Assembly: GCA_900320085.1 (NCBI GenBank)
Contig: ONRC01000014.1
Span: forward strand, 1-43,752
Origin: an uncultured Eubacteriales bacterium
Lineage (GTDB): Bacteria; Bacillota; Clostridia; Christensenellales; Aristaeellaceae
Direction: 5' to 3'
DNA length: 43,752 nucleotides
The position numbers were made by a program, and so were the translations under genes. Position 1 is the stretch's first letter. Each line of letters starts with the position of its first letter. The notes below the pieces were generated by a model. It did not search any database. It saw only the letters and a list, made by a program, of their open reading frames with translations, and was not told the DNA's origin. Positions 14,387-22,152 of the stretch are shown here, in pieces.

Positions 14387-16225
14387 ATGCAGCGAATGGG
14401 CGGGCCGATGGGCCGGGGGTTTATGACGGAGGAAGAGAAGAAGAACAGGCCAAAGGTAACGAAAGAGCTTCTTTTCCGGGTTTTTTCTTATTTGCGTCCC
14501 TATTGGAAACAGTTTTTGCTGATCCTGGTGTGCATTGCGTTTTCATCGCTGCTGGCGCTGTATCCCAACGTGCTCACCGGGCGCATCGTGGACGCGCTGG
14601 CGGAAAAGCAGGGCGTGGATATTCTGATCAAGCTGATCCTGCTGTCCCTGGGCGTGACCATCGGCAGCAGCCTGATCGGGGTTGGGCAGAACTACCTGAA
14701 CAGCTGGATTGCGCAGCACATCACGTTTGACATGCGCAACAAGATGTACGCCCATTTGCAGCAGATGAGCCAGCGCTTTTTCACCACCAACAACCAGGGC
14801 GACATCATCACCCGCATGACCAGTGATATCGGCGGCGTGCAGTCGGTGATCACCGGCACGTTCACCTCCATCCTGTCCAACTCCATCACGCTGATCGCCG
14901 CGCTGGCGGTGATGTATCAGCGGAACTGGATGCTGGCCACCCTGGGGGTGCTGGTGATCCCCCTGTTCGTGCTGCCCTCCCGCCGCGCGGGCAAGACCCG
15001 CTGGGAGCTGACGCGGGAATCCCAGGCGTGCAGCGACGAAATCAACGGCATCCTGAACGAAACCCTGTCCGTCAGCGGGCAGATGCTGGTGAAGCTGTTC
15101 GGAAAGGAGCAGTACGAATACGACCGGTACAAGGACGCCAACAGCCGCATGATCCGCCTGAACATCAAGGAGAGCATGGCGGGCCGGTGGTTCTTTATGG
15201 TCATTTCCGTATTCTCCTCCATCGGCCCCATGCTGCTGTACCTGGTGGGCGGCATCCTGATGATGCAGTACGGCCAGGACCTGACGGTGGGCGACATCAC
15301 GGTGATGGTGTCGCTGCTGGGCCGCATGTACGGCCCGGTGAACCAACTGCTCAACATTCAGGTGGAGTGGATTCGCTCCATGGCGCTGTTCACCCGCATC
15401 TTTGAATACTTCGATCTGCCCGTGGAGATTCAGAACGCGCCGGACGCCGTTACGCCCTCCAGCGCCGACGGCAGCGTGGCGTTTCAGCATGTGAATTTCT
15501 CCTACGACCCGGAACGGCAAATCCTCCATGATGTGTCCTTCTCCCTGCGGGCGGGGCACAGTATCGCCATCGTCGGCCCCTCCGGGTCCGGGAAAAGCAC
15601 CATCATCAACCTGATTCCCCGGCTGTACGACTGCCAGGAAGGGGCGGTGCTGTTCGGCGGAACGGACGTGAAAAAGCTCGATCTGTCCTTCCTGCGCCGG
15701 AACGTGGGCATCGTGAGCCAGGAAACGTATCTCTTCAACGGCACCATCCGGGAAAACCTGCTTTACGCCAAGCCAGACGCTACGGAAGAAGAACTGATCG
15801 CCGCCTGCAAAAAAGCGAATATCTATGATTTTGTGCAAAAGCAGGAGCTTGGCCTGGACGCTATGGTGGGCAACCGGGGCCTCAAGCTGTCCGGCGGGGA
15901 AAAGCAGCGCCTGTCCATTGCCCGGGTGCTGCTGAAAGACCCGGCCCTGCTGATTTTCGACGAAGCCACCTCCGCCCTGGATTCCATTTCCGAGGCGAAG
16001 ATTCAGGAGGCCATCGAGCCCATCATCCAGACCCGCACCAGCATCCTGATCGCCCATCGCCTGTCCACCATCCTGGCAGCCGACGAGATCCTGGTGGTGA
16101 AGGACGGCCGCATCGTGGAGCGGGGAGAGCACGCGCAGCTGGTGAAGGCCGGCGGCGTATATACGGAACTGTATGAGACACAGTTCAAAAAGGCGCTGGA
16201 AACGGAAGCAAAAAGCACACAATAA
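14387..16225 (+). CDS. ABC exporter half-transporter (membrane domain plus ATPase)
   Basis: 612 residues. An N-terminal cytoplasmic segment (1-40) precedes a six-span exporter membrane domain (about 45-340). The ATPase follows: Walker A GPSGSGKST (about 396-404), Q-loop VSQETYLFNGTIRENL, signature LSGGEKQRLSIARVLL, Walker B LLIFDEATSALD and the H-loop in IAHRLST. Everything needed for a homodimeric multidrug or lipid exporter is present. No second half-transporter lies beside it, so homodimer is likely. AGGAGG precedes the ATG. It might be co-transcribed with the xylanase gene 95 bases downstream, but a weak separate promoter can be drawn at 16239-16267. Confidence 0.93.
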   Translation: MQRMGGPMGRGFMTEEEKKNRPKVTKELLFRVFSYLRPYWKQFLLILVCIAFSSLLALYPNVLTGRIVDALAEKQGVDILIKLILLSLGVTIGSSLIGVGQNYLNSWIAQHITFDMRNKMYAHLQQMSQRFFTTNNQGDIITRMTSDIGGVQSVITGTFTSILSNSITLIAALAVMYQRNWMLATLGVLVIPLFVLPSRRAGKTRWELTRESQACSDEINGILNETLSVSGQMLVKLFGKEQYEYDRYKDANSRMIRLNIKESMAGRWFFMVISVFSSIGPMLLYLVGGILMMQYGQDLTVGDITVMVSLLGRMYGPVNQLLNIQVEWIRSMALFTRIFEYFDLPVEIQNAPDAVTPSSADGSVAFQHVNFSYDPERQILHDVSFSLRAGHSIAIVGPSGSGKSTIINLIPRLYDCQEGAVLFGGTDVKKLDLSFLRRNVGIVSQETYLFNGTIRENLLYAKPDATEEELIAACKKANIYDFVQKQELGLDAMVGNRGLKLSGGEKQRLSIARVLLKDPALLIFDEATSALDSISEAKIQEAIEPIIQTRTSILIAHRLSTILAADEILVVKDGRIVERGEHAQLVKAGGVYTELYETQFKKALETEAKSTQ

Positions 16226-16238
16226 CCGGGAAACGGGA

Positions 16239-16267
16239 TTGCTTTTATCAGCGGAATCGTATAAGAT
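16239..16267 (+). promoter_or_regulatory. Weak candidate promoter before the xylanase gene
   Basis: TTGCTT (16239-16244), 17-base spacer, TAAGAT (16262-16267). Both hexamers are imperfect; the position, about 55 bases before the GTG, is suitable. Confidence 0.35.
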
Positions 16268-16320
16268 AAGCTGGTATGGAAGGAAACTGAACAATTCATT
16301 GAAAGGGGAGGGGGAGCACG

Positions 16321-19300
16321 GTGCGAATGAAACAAATTGCTGCGCTGCTGACTGGACTGGCGCTGTTGCTGGGCGGCGGAAGCGCCGCGGCGGAGGAGGC
16401 AAAAATGACTGCGTACGAAGCATATCTGGCGGACGGGGAAGCGCCCTCCCTGGCTCAAAAATATGAAGGAATCTTTGCCGTCGGCGTGGCGACGTCGCCG
16501 GAGGTGCTGCGGAACGAAAAGGCCGCCGGCGTGATCACCGCCCACTTCAATTCCCTGACCTGTGAAAACCAGATGAAGCCCGACTTTACGATGGACCGGT
16601 CGGCCAGCAAACGCTCCAAGGACAACACCCGCGTGAAGCTGAGCTTCATCCAGGCCGCGCCGGTGCTGAAATTCGCCCAGGAGCACGGCATGAAGGTGCG
16701 GGCCCACACCCTGGTGTGGCACTCCCAAACGCCCCGCTGGTTCTTTGCCGAGGACTGGTCGGACCGGAAGGACGCCCCGCTGGTGGACCGGGACACCATG
16801 ATCCTGCGGATGGAGAACTACATCCGGGATGAAATGGAATACATCAACACCAATTATCCCGGTCTGGTGTACGCCTGGGACGTGGTGAACGAGGCCATCG
16901 AGCCGGGCAACGGCCATCCGGAAGGGCTGCGCACCCAGAACAACCTGTGGTATGAAACCATCGGCGACGACTGGGTGGAGCTGGCGTTTACCTTCGCCCG
17001 CAAATACGCCGCCGAGGGGCAGAAGCTGTTTTACAACGACTACGGCTGCACCGGCCCGCTCAAGCTGGGGCTGCTGAAAAATCTGCTGCAAAAGCTGGCG
17101 GACAAGGGCCTGGTGGACGGCCTGGGGATGCAGAGCCATATCGCCGTGGATTCGCCCAGCCTGTCGGAATATGAAAACGCGGTGCGCCTCTACGCCCGCC
17201 TGGGCCTGACCATCCATATCACCGAGCTGGACATCAGCACCGGCGACAATACGCCTCTGGGCCAGATGCGCCTGGCATACCGTTACCGCAGTTTGCTTGC
17301 CATGCTGGAGCGGCTCAGGGTGAAGAATGACGTAGACATTGAAAGCGTCACGGTGTGGGGACTGACGGACAACGCCTCCTGGCTGAACACGGCGGCGGAG
17401 AAAAAGTATCCGCTGCTCTTTGACAGCAATTACCGCTGCAAGCCCGCCTTCTTCGGCTTTTTGCAGGACGCTTCCATTCCTCTGGTTTCCAGCGACAAGC
17501 GGCTCCAGGAGGCGGTGGAAAAACTGGGCTTGGATACGATCATGCAACAGGAGGAAGATACTGTGAGTGTGTATAAAACCTTGAAGGATCATAATCCCGT
17601 GATGGTGCAGCGCTTCGGCGCGGACCCCTGGGCGATGGTGTACGATGGCCGGGTGTACCTGTACATGACCGGGGACGAGCCCATGATCGGCCTGGACGGG
17701 AAACCCAGAACCAACAATTACAGCAATATTACGACCCTGCGCGTGGCGTCCTCCGACGATCTGGTGAACTGGCAGGATCACGGCTCGGTGAACGCCGCAG
17801 GCCGCGCCGGAGCGGCCAAGTGGGCGGGCAATTCCTGGGCCCCCTGCGCGGCGTGGAAAACCATCGGCGGGCAGGACAAGTTCTTCCTGTACTTCGCCAA
17901 CAGCGCGGGCGGCATCGGCGTGCTGACGGCGGACAGCCCCACCGGCCCCTTCACCGACCCGCTGGGCCATGCGCTGATCAGCCGCGCCACCCCCACCTGC
18001 GATACCATCACCTGGCTGTTTGACCCCGCCATCTTGATGGACGACGACGGCAGCGCTTATCTCTATTTCGGCGGCGGCGTACCGGAGGGCAAAGCCGCCG
18101 ACCCCGGCACCGCGCGGGTGGTGAAGCTGGGGGACGACATGATTTCCCTGGACGGGGACCCTGTAATCATCTCCCCGCCGTGGCTGTTTGAGGACTCCGG
18201 CATCAACAAATTCGGCGATACCTATGTATATTCTTACTGCTCCAATTTCAGCGTGCCCTCCGGAGGCAGCAGCCAGGGCTTCCTCAGCGGCGAAATCGTG
18301 TACATGACCTCCGATTCCCCCATGGGGCCGTTCACCTTCGCGGGCCGGGTGCTGAAAAATCCCTCCGCTTATTTCGGCGTGGGCGGCAACAATCACCACT
18401 GCATGTTTGAATTTAACGGCAAGCATTATATCACCTACCACGCCGCCACCGTGGACAAGGCCATGGGCTGGAACGCGGGCTACCGCAGCACGTTTGTGGA
18501 TGAATTGGAAATGAACGAAGCCGGGCTGCCGACGCTGTCCCAGGGCACCTTCGCGGGCGTGGAGCAGCTGCATGCCTTCGATCCCTATCGGGAAGTACCC
18601 GCTGCTGCGCTGGCCTCCCTGGCGGGCGCGGAAACGGCGCTGATTCATCCGGAGGACAAGCTGTCCGGCACCGGCGATATGCTGGTCAGGAGCAGGTTGG
18701 CAGGCGGCTGGATCGGCATTTCGGGCGTGGACTTTGGCGCGGAAGGCGCGGGCGGCGTGAAACTGCGCTTCACGGCCAAGGAAGGCGCGAAGGTTGAAAT
18801 CCTGCTGGACGATTTGAACAATAAGCCCGCCGCTGTGATCGGCCTGCCAGCGGCAGGCGAAGCCAGGAGCGAGCTGTTCGGCCTGCCGGAGACCATCACC
18901 GGCGTCCATGATCTGTATTTCCGTTTTACCCAGCCCGATACCGCGCTGCTGCAATGGCAGTTCTTTTTCTCCTCGCAGCTCAGCAAAGGCAGCAGCCTGC
19001 TGACGGCCAGCGATTTTCCAGATCTGGATGTGATCCGGGTGGAGGATACCTACTATCTTATCAGCACCACCATGCATTTCTGCCCCGGCTGCGCTATTCT
19101 GCGCTCCTATGATTTGATTCACTGGGAGTGGTGCGGTCACCTCTATAACGCCCTGGATGACACCGACGCCCGTGCTCTGCGGAACGGACAGAACTGCTAC
19201 GGAAAGGGAATGTGGGCTCCGTCCCTGCGCTGGCACAACGGGGAATTTTATGTCTGCTTTGCGGTAGTGGATAAGGGTGAAACGCACATTTATCATACGT

Positions 19301-20463
19301 CGGATATTGAAAACGGGCCCTGGACGCTGAACCGGCTTGAGGGTCTGTACTACGATCCTTCGCTGTTCTTCGACGACGACGGCAAGGCGTACATCATCCA
19401 CGGCAACAGCACCGTGCGTTTGACGGAGCTGAACGCTGACCTGACCGGGCGTCAGCCCGGCGGCCTTGACCGGGTGCTGATTCAGATCGGGGAGACCAGG
19501 CAGCTGGGCTACGAGGGCTCCCACTTCTACAAGATCAACGGGCGGTATTACCACTTCACGATCCATTCCCTGCCCGACCGCTGGCGGCGGGTGGAAAGCT
19601 GCTTTTCTTCCGACAGTCTGACGGGCGAATTCACCGGGGGCATTGTGTTCAACGATGACTTGGGCTACCATGACCAGGGCATCGCCCAGGGAGGCGTGGT
19701 GGACACCCCGGACGGGCGCTGGTTCGCCTTCCTGTTCCAGGATCGCGGCGCGGTGGGGCGCACGCCCGTGCTGCTGCCCATGACCTGGGAAAACGGGATG
19801 CCGGTGATCGGGCACGACGGAAAAGCGCTGAGCGAGGTGGTCAACCTGACTGCCCGGCCGGGCCACGCATACGCGCCGCTGGCGGCCTCCGACAGCTTTG
19901 ACGCGCCTGCGCTGGGAGAAATGTGGGAATGGAACCATCTGCCGGATGATTCGTTATGGGAAACCGGAAACGGCAAGCTGACCCTGACAGCGGGCCGAAC
20001 GGACAAGGCGCTGACCGATGCCCGCGACACCCTGACCGTGCGCTGCACATACCCCGTTACGGAAGTGACGGTGGACGTGGACGGCAGCAGGTTAAAGCCC
20101 GGTGACCGCGCGGGCTTATGCGCGCTGCAATACGACTGGAGCGCCATCGCTCTGCGCCGGGACGCGGAGGGATTCCATCTATCACTGCTGAAAAAAGCGG
20201 GGGAGGGGGAGGCGATCGCCGCAGACGCGCCTGCGGCAGGCCGGGTAACGCTGAAAGCGGTGTATGACTTTACTGAAATGCGGGATACCGTGTCCTATTT
20301 CTATTTGGACAACGGCGATTGGCAGCCCTTGGGGACGCCGCAGCACGTGGTTTTTGACCTGAAGCACTTCGTAGGCGTTCGCCCCGGCTTGTTCTGTTAC
20401 GCCTCGGAAACGGCGGGCGGGGCGGCTGCGTTCACGAATTTCAATTATCATATAATAGGTTGA
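16321..20463 (+). CDS. Secreted trimodular xylanase: GH10, GH43, CBM-like, GH43, C-terminal beta-sandwich
   Basis: 1380 residues with a signal peptide (about 1-25, cleavage near SAAAEE). GH10 endo-1,4-beta-xylanase occupies about 40-385: acid/base E191 in WDVVNE and nucleophile E302 in TELDIS. The first GH43 domain (about 425-760) has D435 (ADPW), D568 (FDPA) and E624 (FEDSG) as the expected Asp, Asp, Glu triad. A CBM6-like beta region spans about 765-885. A second GH43 domain (about 895-1180) shows D901 (FPDLD), D1012 (YDPSL) and E1065 (YEGSH). A DUF1349-like beta-sandwich (about 1185-1380) ends the protein. One chain could cut the xylan backbone and remove xylose or arabinose. GTG 16321 lies 9 bases after AGGGGAGG; ATG 16327 is possible. 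An internal ribosome site at the GH10/GH43 junction suggests gene fusion. Confidence 0.9.
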   Translation: MRMKQIAALLTGLALLLGGGSAAAEEAKMTAYEAYLADGEAPSLAQKYEGIFAVGVATSPEVLRNEKAAGVITAHFNSLTCENQMKPDFTMDRSASKRSKDNTRVKLSFIQAAPVLKFAQEHGMKVRAHTLVWHSQTPRWFFAEDWSDRKDAPLVDRDTMILRMENYIRDEMEYINTNYPGLVYAWDVVNEAIEPGNGHPEGLRTQNNLWYETIGDDWVELAFTFARKYAAEGQKLFYNDYGCTGPLKLGLLKNLLQKLADKGLVDGLGMQSHIAVDSPSLSEYENAVRLYARLGLTIHITELDISTGDNTPLGQMRLAYRYRSLLAMLERLRVKNDVDIESVTVWGLTDNASWLNTAAEKKYPLLFDSNYRCKPAFFGFLQDASIPLVSSDKRLQEAVEKLGLDTIMQQEEDTVSVYKTLKDHNPVMVQRFGADPWAMVYDGRVYLYMTGDEPMIGLDGKPRTNNYSNITTLRVASSDDLVNWQDHGSVNAAGRAGAAKWAGNSWAPCAAWKTIGGQDKFFLYFANSAGGIGVLTADSPTGPFTDPLGHALISRATPTCDTITWLFDPAILMDDDGSAYLYFGGGVPEGKAADPGTARVVKLGDDMISLDGDPVIISPPWLFEDSGINKFGDTYVYSYCSNFSVPSGGSSQGFLSGEIVYMTSDSPMGPFTFAGRVLKNPSAYFGVGGNNHHCMFEFNGKHYITYHAATVDKAMGWNAGYRSTFVDELEMNEAGLPTLSQGTFAGVEQLHAFDPYREVPAAALASLAGAETALIHPEDKLSGTGDMLVRSRLAGGWIGISGVDFGAEGAGGVKLRFTAKEGAKVEILLDDLNNKPAAVIGLPAAGEARSELFGLPETITGVHDLYFRFTQPDTALLQWQFFFSSQLSKGSSLLTASDFPDLDVIRVEDTYYLISTTMHFCPGCAILRSYDLIHWEWCGHLYNALDDTDARALRNGQNCYGKGMWAPSLRWHNGEFYVCFAVVDKGETHIYHTSDIENGPWTLNRLEGLYYDPSLFFDDDGKAYIIHGNSTVRLTELNADLTGRQPGGLDRVLIQIGETRQLGYEGSHFYKINGRYYHFTIHSLPDRWRRVESCFSSDSLTGEFTGGIVFNDDLGYHDQGIAQGGVVDTPDGRWFAFLFQDRGAVGRTPVLLPMTWENGMPVIGHDGKALSEVVNLTARPGHAYAPLAASDSFDAPALGEMWEWNHLPDDSLWETGNGKLTLTAGRTDKALTDARDTLTVRCTYPVTEVTVDVDGSRLKPGDRAGLCALQYDWSAIALRRDAEGFHLSLLKKAGEGEAIAADAPAAGRVTLKAVYDFTEMRDTVSYFYLDNGDWQPLGTPQHVVFDLKHFVGVRPGLFCYASETAGGAAAFTNFNYHIIG
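17549..17565 (+). promoter_or_regulatory. Internal ribosome site and GTG at the GH10/GH43 junction
   Basis: AGGAGG (17549-17554) stands 8 bases before an in-frame GTG (17563, codon 415), exactly between the GH10 and first GH43 domains. Initiation here would give a 966-residue cytoplasmic double-GH43 product without signal peptide. It may be a fossil start codon from a former separate gene. Confidence 0.55.
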
Positions 20464-20475
20464 AGGAGAAAACAA

Positions 20476-21264
20476 ATGATTCGGATTGTGGTGCTGGACG
20501 CGCAGAACACGGTGATTGCGGAAACGCTTCACCCGGACACGGCGCTGCTGTGCGTGGACAGGGAATGGCAGGAGGGCGACCGCATTGAGATTCTCACCGA
20601 TCCTGCCGCCCACGTCATGGTTCAGATGGACGCGGCACTGCCGACAGGGGAAGTCTATCTTCCCGGCGGCAAAATGACGTGGCCGATTCCCCGGGGGGAA
20701 CACCGCCTGGCTTACGCGCCCGGTGCGTTTGAAGGGCTTCGCCACATCGTGACAGCCCGGAGGATAACAGCGGATGAACTGACAAAAAACCGCGACCTGG
20801 CGCGCAACCCTTCCGACCTGCGGGGGGACACGGACTTTTATCCGCACTGCGCCGCTAACGTGGAAACGCGGAACGAATCGGTATTCGCCGCCCGCAACGT
20901 GATCGACGGGCTGCGGTTCAATACCTCCCACGGCGAATGGCCTTTTGAAAGCTGGGGCATCGGCGCGCGGACGGACGCCTGGTGCAAAATCGACTTTGGA
21001 CGGGACGTGATCGCCGACCGGATGGCGCTGACCCTGCGGGCGGATTTTCCCCATGACGCGTATTGGGTATCGGGTCACGCGATAGATTCCAATGGGAATG
21101 AAATTCCCTTTGATCTGCAAAAGACCGGCGAACGCCAATGGATCGACCTGGGCGGGCGGCGCGTGCGCTGGCTGCGGCTGGAGAGAATGGTCAAAAGCGA
21201 CGACCCGTCCGCCTTCCCGTCCCTGCGCGCCTGGGAAGTGTTTGGCCATGACGCGGACGAATAA
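20476..21264 (+). CDS. Cytoplasmic protein of unknown function, beta-sandwich-like C-terminus
   Basis: 262 residues without signal peptide, 12 bases after the xylanase stop with its own GAAGGAG site, so very likely co-transcribed. The N-terminal half (VLDAQNTVIAETLHPDT, VYLPGGKMTWPIP) is beta-rich. The C-terminal half (about 120-258: NVETRNESVFAARNVIDGLR, WCKIDFGRDVIADRMALTLR, WLRLERM) looks like a discoidin or F5/8-type carbohydrate-binding fold. The missing signal peptide suggests it handles sugars inside the cell or binds imported oligosaccharides. Enzyme activity is not recognisable. Confidence 0.7.
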   Translation: MIRIVVLDAQNTVIAETLHPDTALLCVDREWQEGDRIEILTDPAAHVMVQMDAALPTGEVYLPGGKMTWPIPRGEHRLAYAPGAFEGLRHIVTARRITADELTKNRDLARNPSDLRGDTDFYPHCAANVETRNESVFAARNVIDGLRFNTSHGEWPFESWGIGARTDAWCKIDFGRDVIADRMALTLRADFPHDAYWVSGHAIDSNGNEIPFDLQKTGERQWIDLGGRRVRWLRLERMVKSDDPSAFPSLRAWEVFGHDADE

Positions 21265-21371
21265 CAAAGAAACCATTCTTTCCGCTGATTGCGCTTTGGC
21301 GGAACGCCTTTTTGACAGACGCGGGAGCGTATCACTGCCGGGTGAAGCGCGGAGAAGAAGGGGGAAAACCC

Positions 21372-21983
21372 ATGGGATTGTTTGAAAACTTTGTGGGAAA
21401 AGGAAAATCATTCAGCGATTTGAAGCGCTACGTCGGGGATTTTGAGATCGTGGAGGTGAAAGACAAGCGCGGCGTTCCAAGGAAAAAAGCAGTGTACGCC
21501 GGCACTTGGACGGTGCTGCGGGACAATACGCCCGCCGGACGGAGAAAACTGTGGGCCGCGCCTGGTATGGCGATCCTGCTGATTGCGGTGTATGGGTGGA
21601 TGCTGCTGCTCACCCACGCGGGCAGCGCGCACCTGGGCGTGATGCTGCCGCTGCTGGCCGGGCTGTTTCCTGGACTGTACCTGCTGATGGGGATGTTTTC
21701 GCTGCCGTTCCGTGGAAACCCCATGCGCCGCGACCAGTATATGCACAGCTTCATCCGCGCGTCCCGCTCCGCGGTGGCTGTGGCGGGCTTTGTGATTGCG
21801 GGGCTGCTGGCGTCGTTTGTTTACAGAGCGATTCTGGGCGACTGGCTGTTCCTGCCGGAGGACTGGTATTTCATCGCCGTGTGCGCAATCATCGCAATGC
21901 TGTCTGCAGGCATTGTTTTCTTTCTGCGGAGCATTGATGTGGCGGAAAGGGAGAACGCGGCTTTTGAATCAAAGCCATTGTGA
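21372..21983 (+). CDS. Membrane protein of unknown function
   Basis: 203 residues. A soluble basic N-terminus of about 60 residues (KRYVGDFEIVEVKDKRGVPRK) precedes four hydrophobic spans (MAILLIAVYGWMLLL, MLPLLAGLFPGLYLL, AVAVAGFVIAGLLASFV, FIAVCAIIAMLSAGIVFFL). AAGGGGG lies 7 bases before ATG 21372; an earlier ATG at 21312 lacks a site. It follows the xylanase pair by 107 bases on the same strand. I do not recognise a family. Confidence 0.65.
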   Translation: MGLFENFVGKGKSFSDLKRYVGDFEIVEVKDKRGVPRKKAVYAGTWTVLRDNTPAGRRKLWAAPGMAILLIAVYGWMLLLTHAGSAHLGVMLPLLAGLFPGLYLLMGMFSLPFRGNPMRRDQYMHSFIRASRSAVAVAGFVIAGLLASFVYRAILGDWLFLPEDWYFIAVCAIIAMLSAGIVFFLRSIDVAERENAAFESKPL

Positions 21984-22015
21984 AATACAAAATAAAAACG
22001 AAAATACAAAATAAA
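21983..22015 (+). repeat. A-rich direct repeat upstream of the binding-protein promoter
   Basis: The 14-base AAATACAAAATAAA occurs at 21983-21996 and 22002-22015 (19-base period), 46 bases before the -35 hexamer at 22061. The AT-rich tract could act as an upstream promoter element or regulator site. Confidence 0.45.
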
Positions 22016-22060
22016 TACAATATAGAATAAGAAGGATTTATAAACTGCCATGAATTAACC

Positions 22061-22090
22061 TTGACAATCATTGTAAAACTGGTGTATTAT
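22061..22090 (+). promoter_or_regulatory. Promoter of the peptide-importer operon
   Basis: Consensus TTGACA (22061-22066), 18-base spacer, TATTAT (22085-22090). It drives a leader of about 55 bases to the ATG at 22153. A near-consensus promoter fits the strongly biased codon use of the first gene. Confidence 0.8.
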
Positions 22091-22152
22091 TTAACATGTT
22101 CATCATGCACAAGACGGTTTTGTGCAATTCATTAAAACAGGAGGAAAACCAA

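Noticed and set aside
16003..19938. Very long minus-strand open frame opposite the xylanase gene
   Set aside because: It mirrors the codon structure of the GC-rich plus-strand gene, has no ribosome site and no recognisable domains, while the plus strand encodes three complete catalytic domains.
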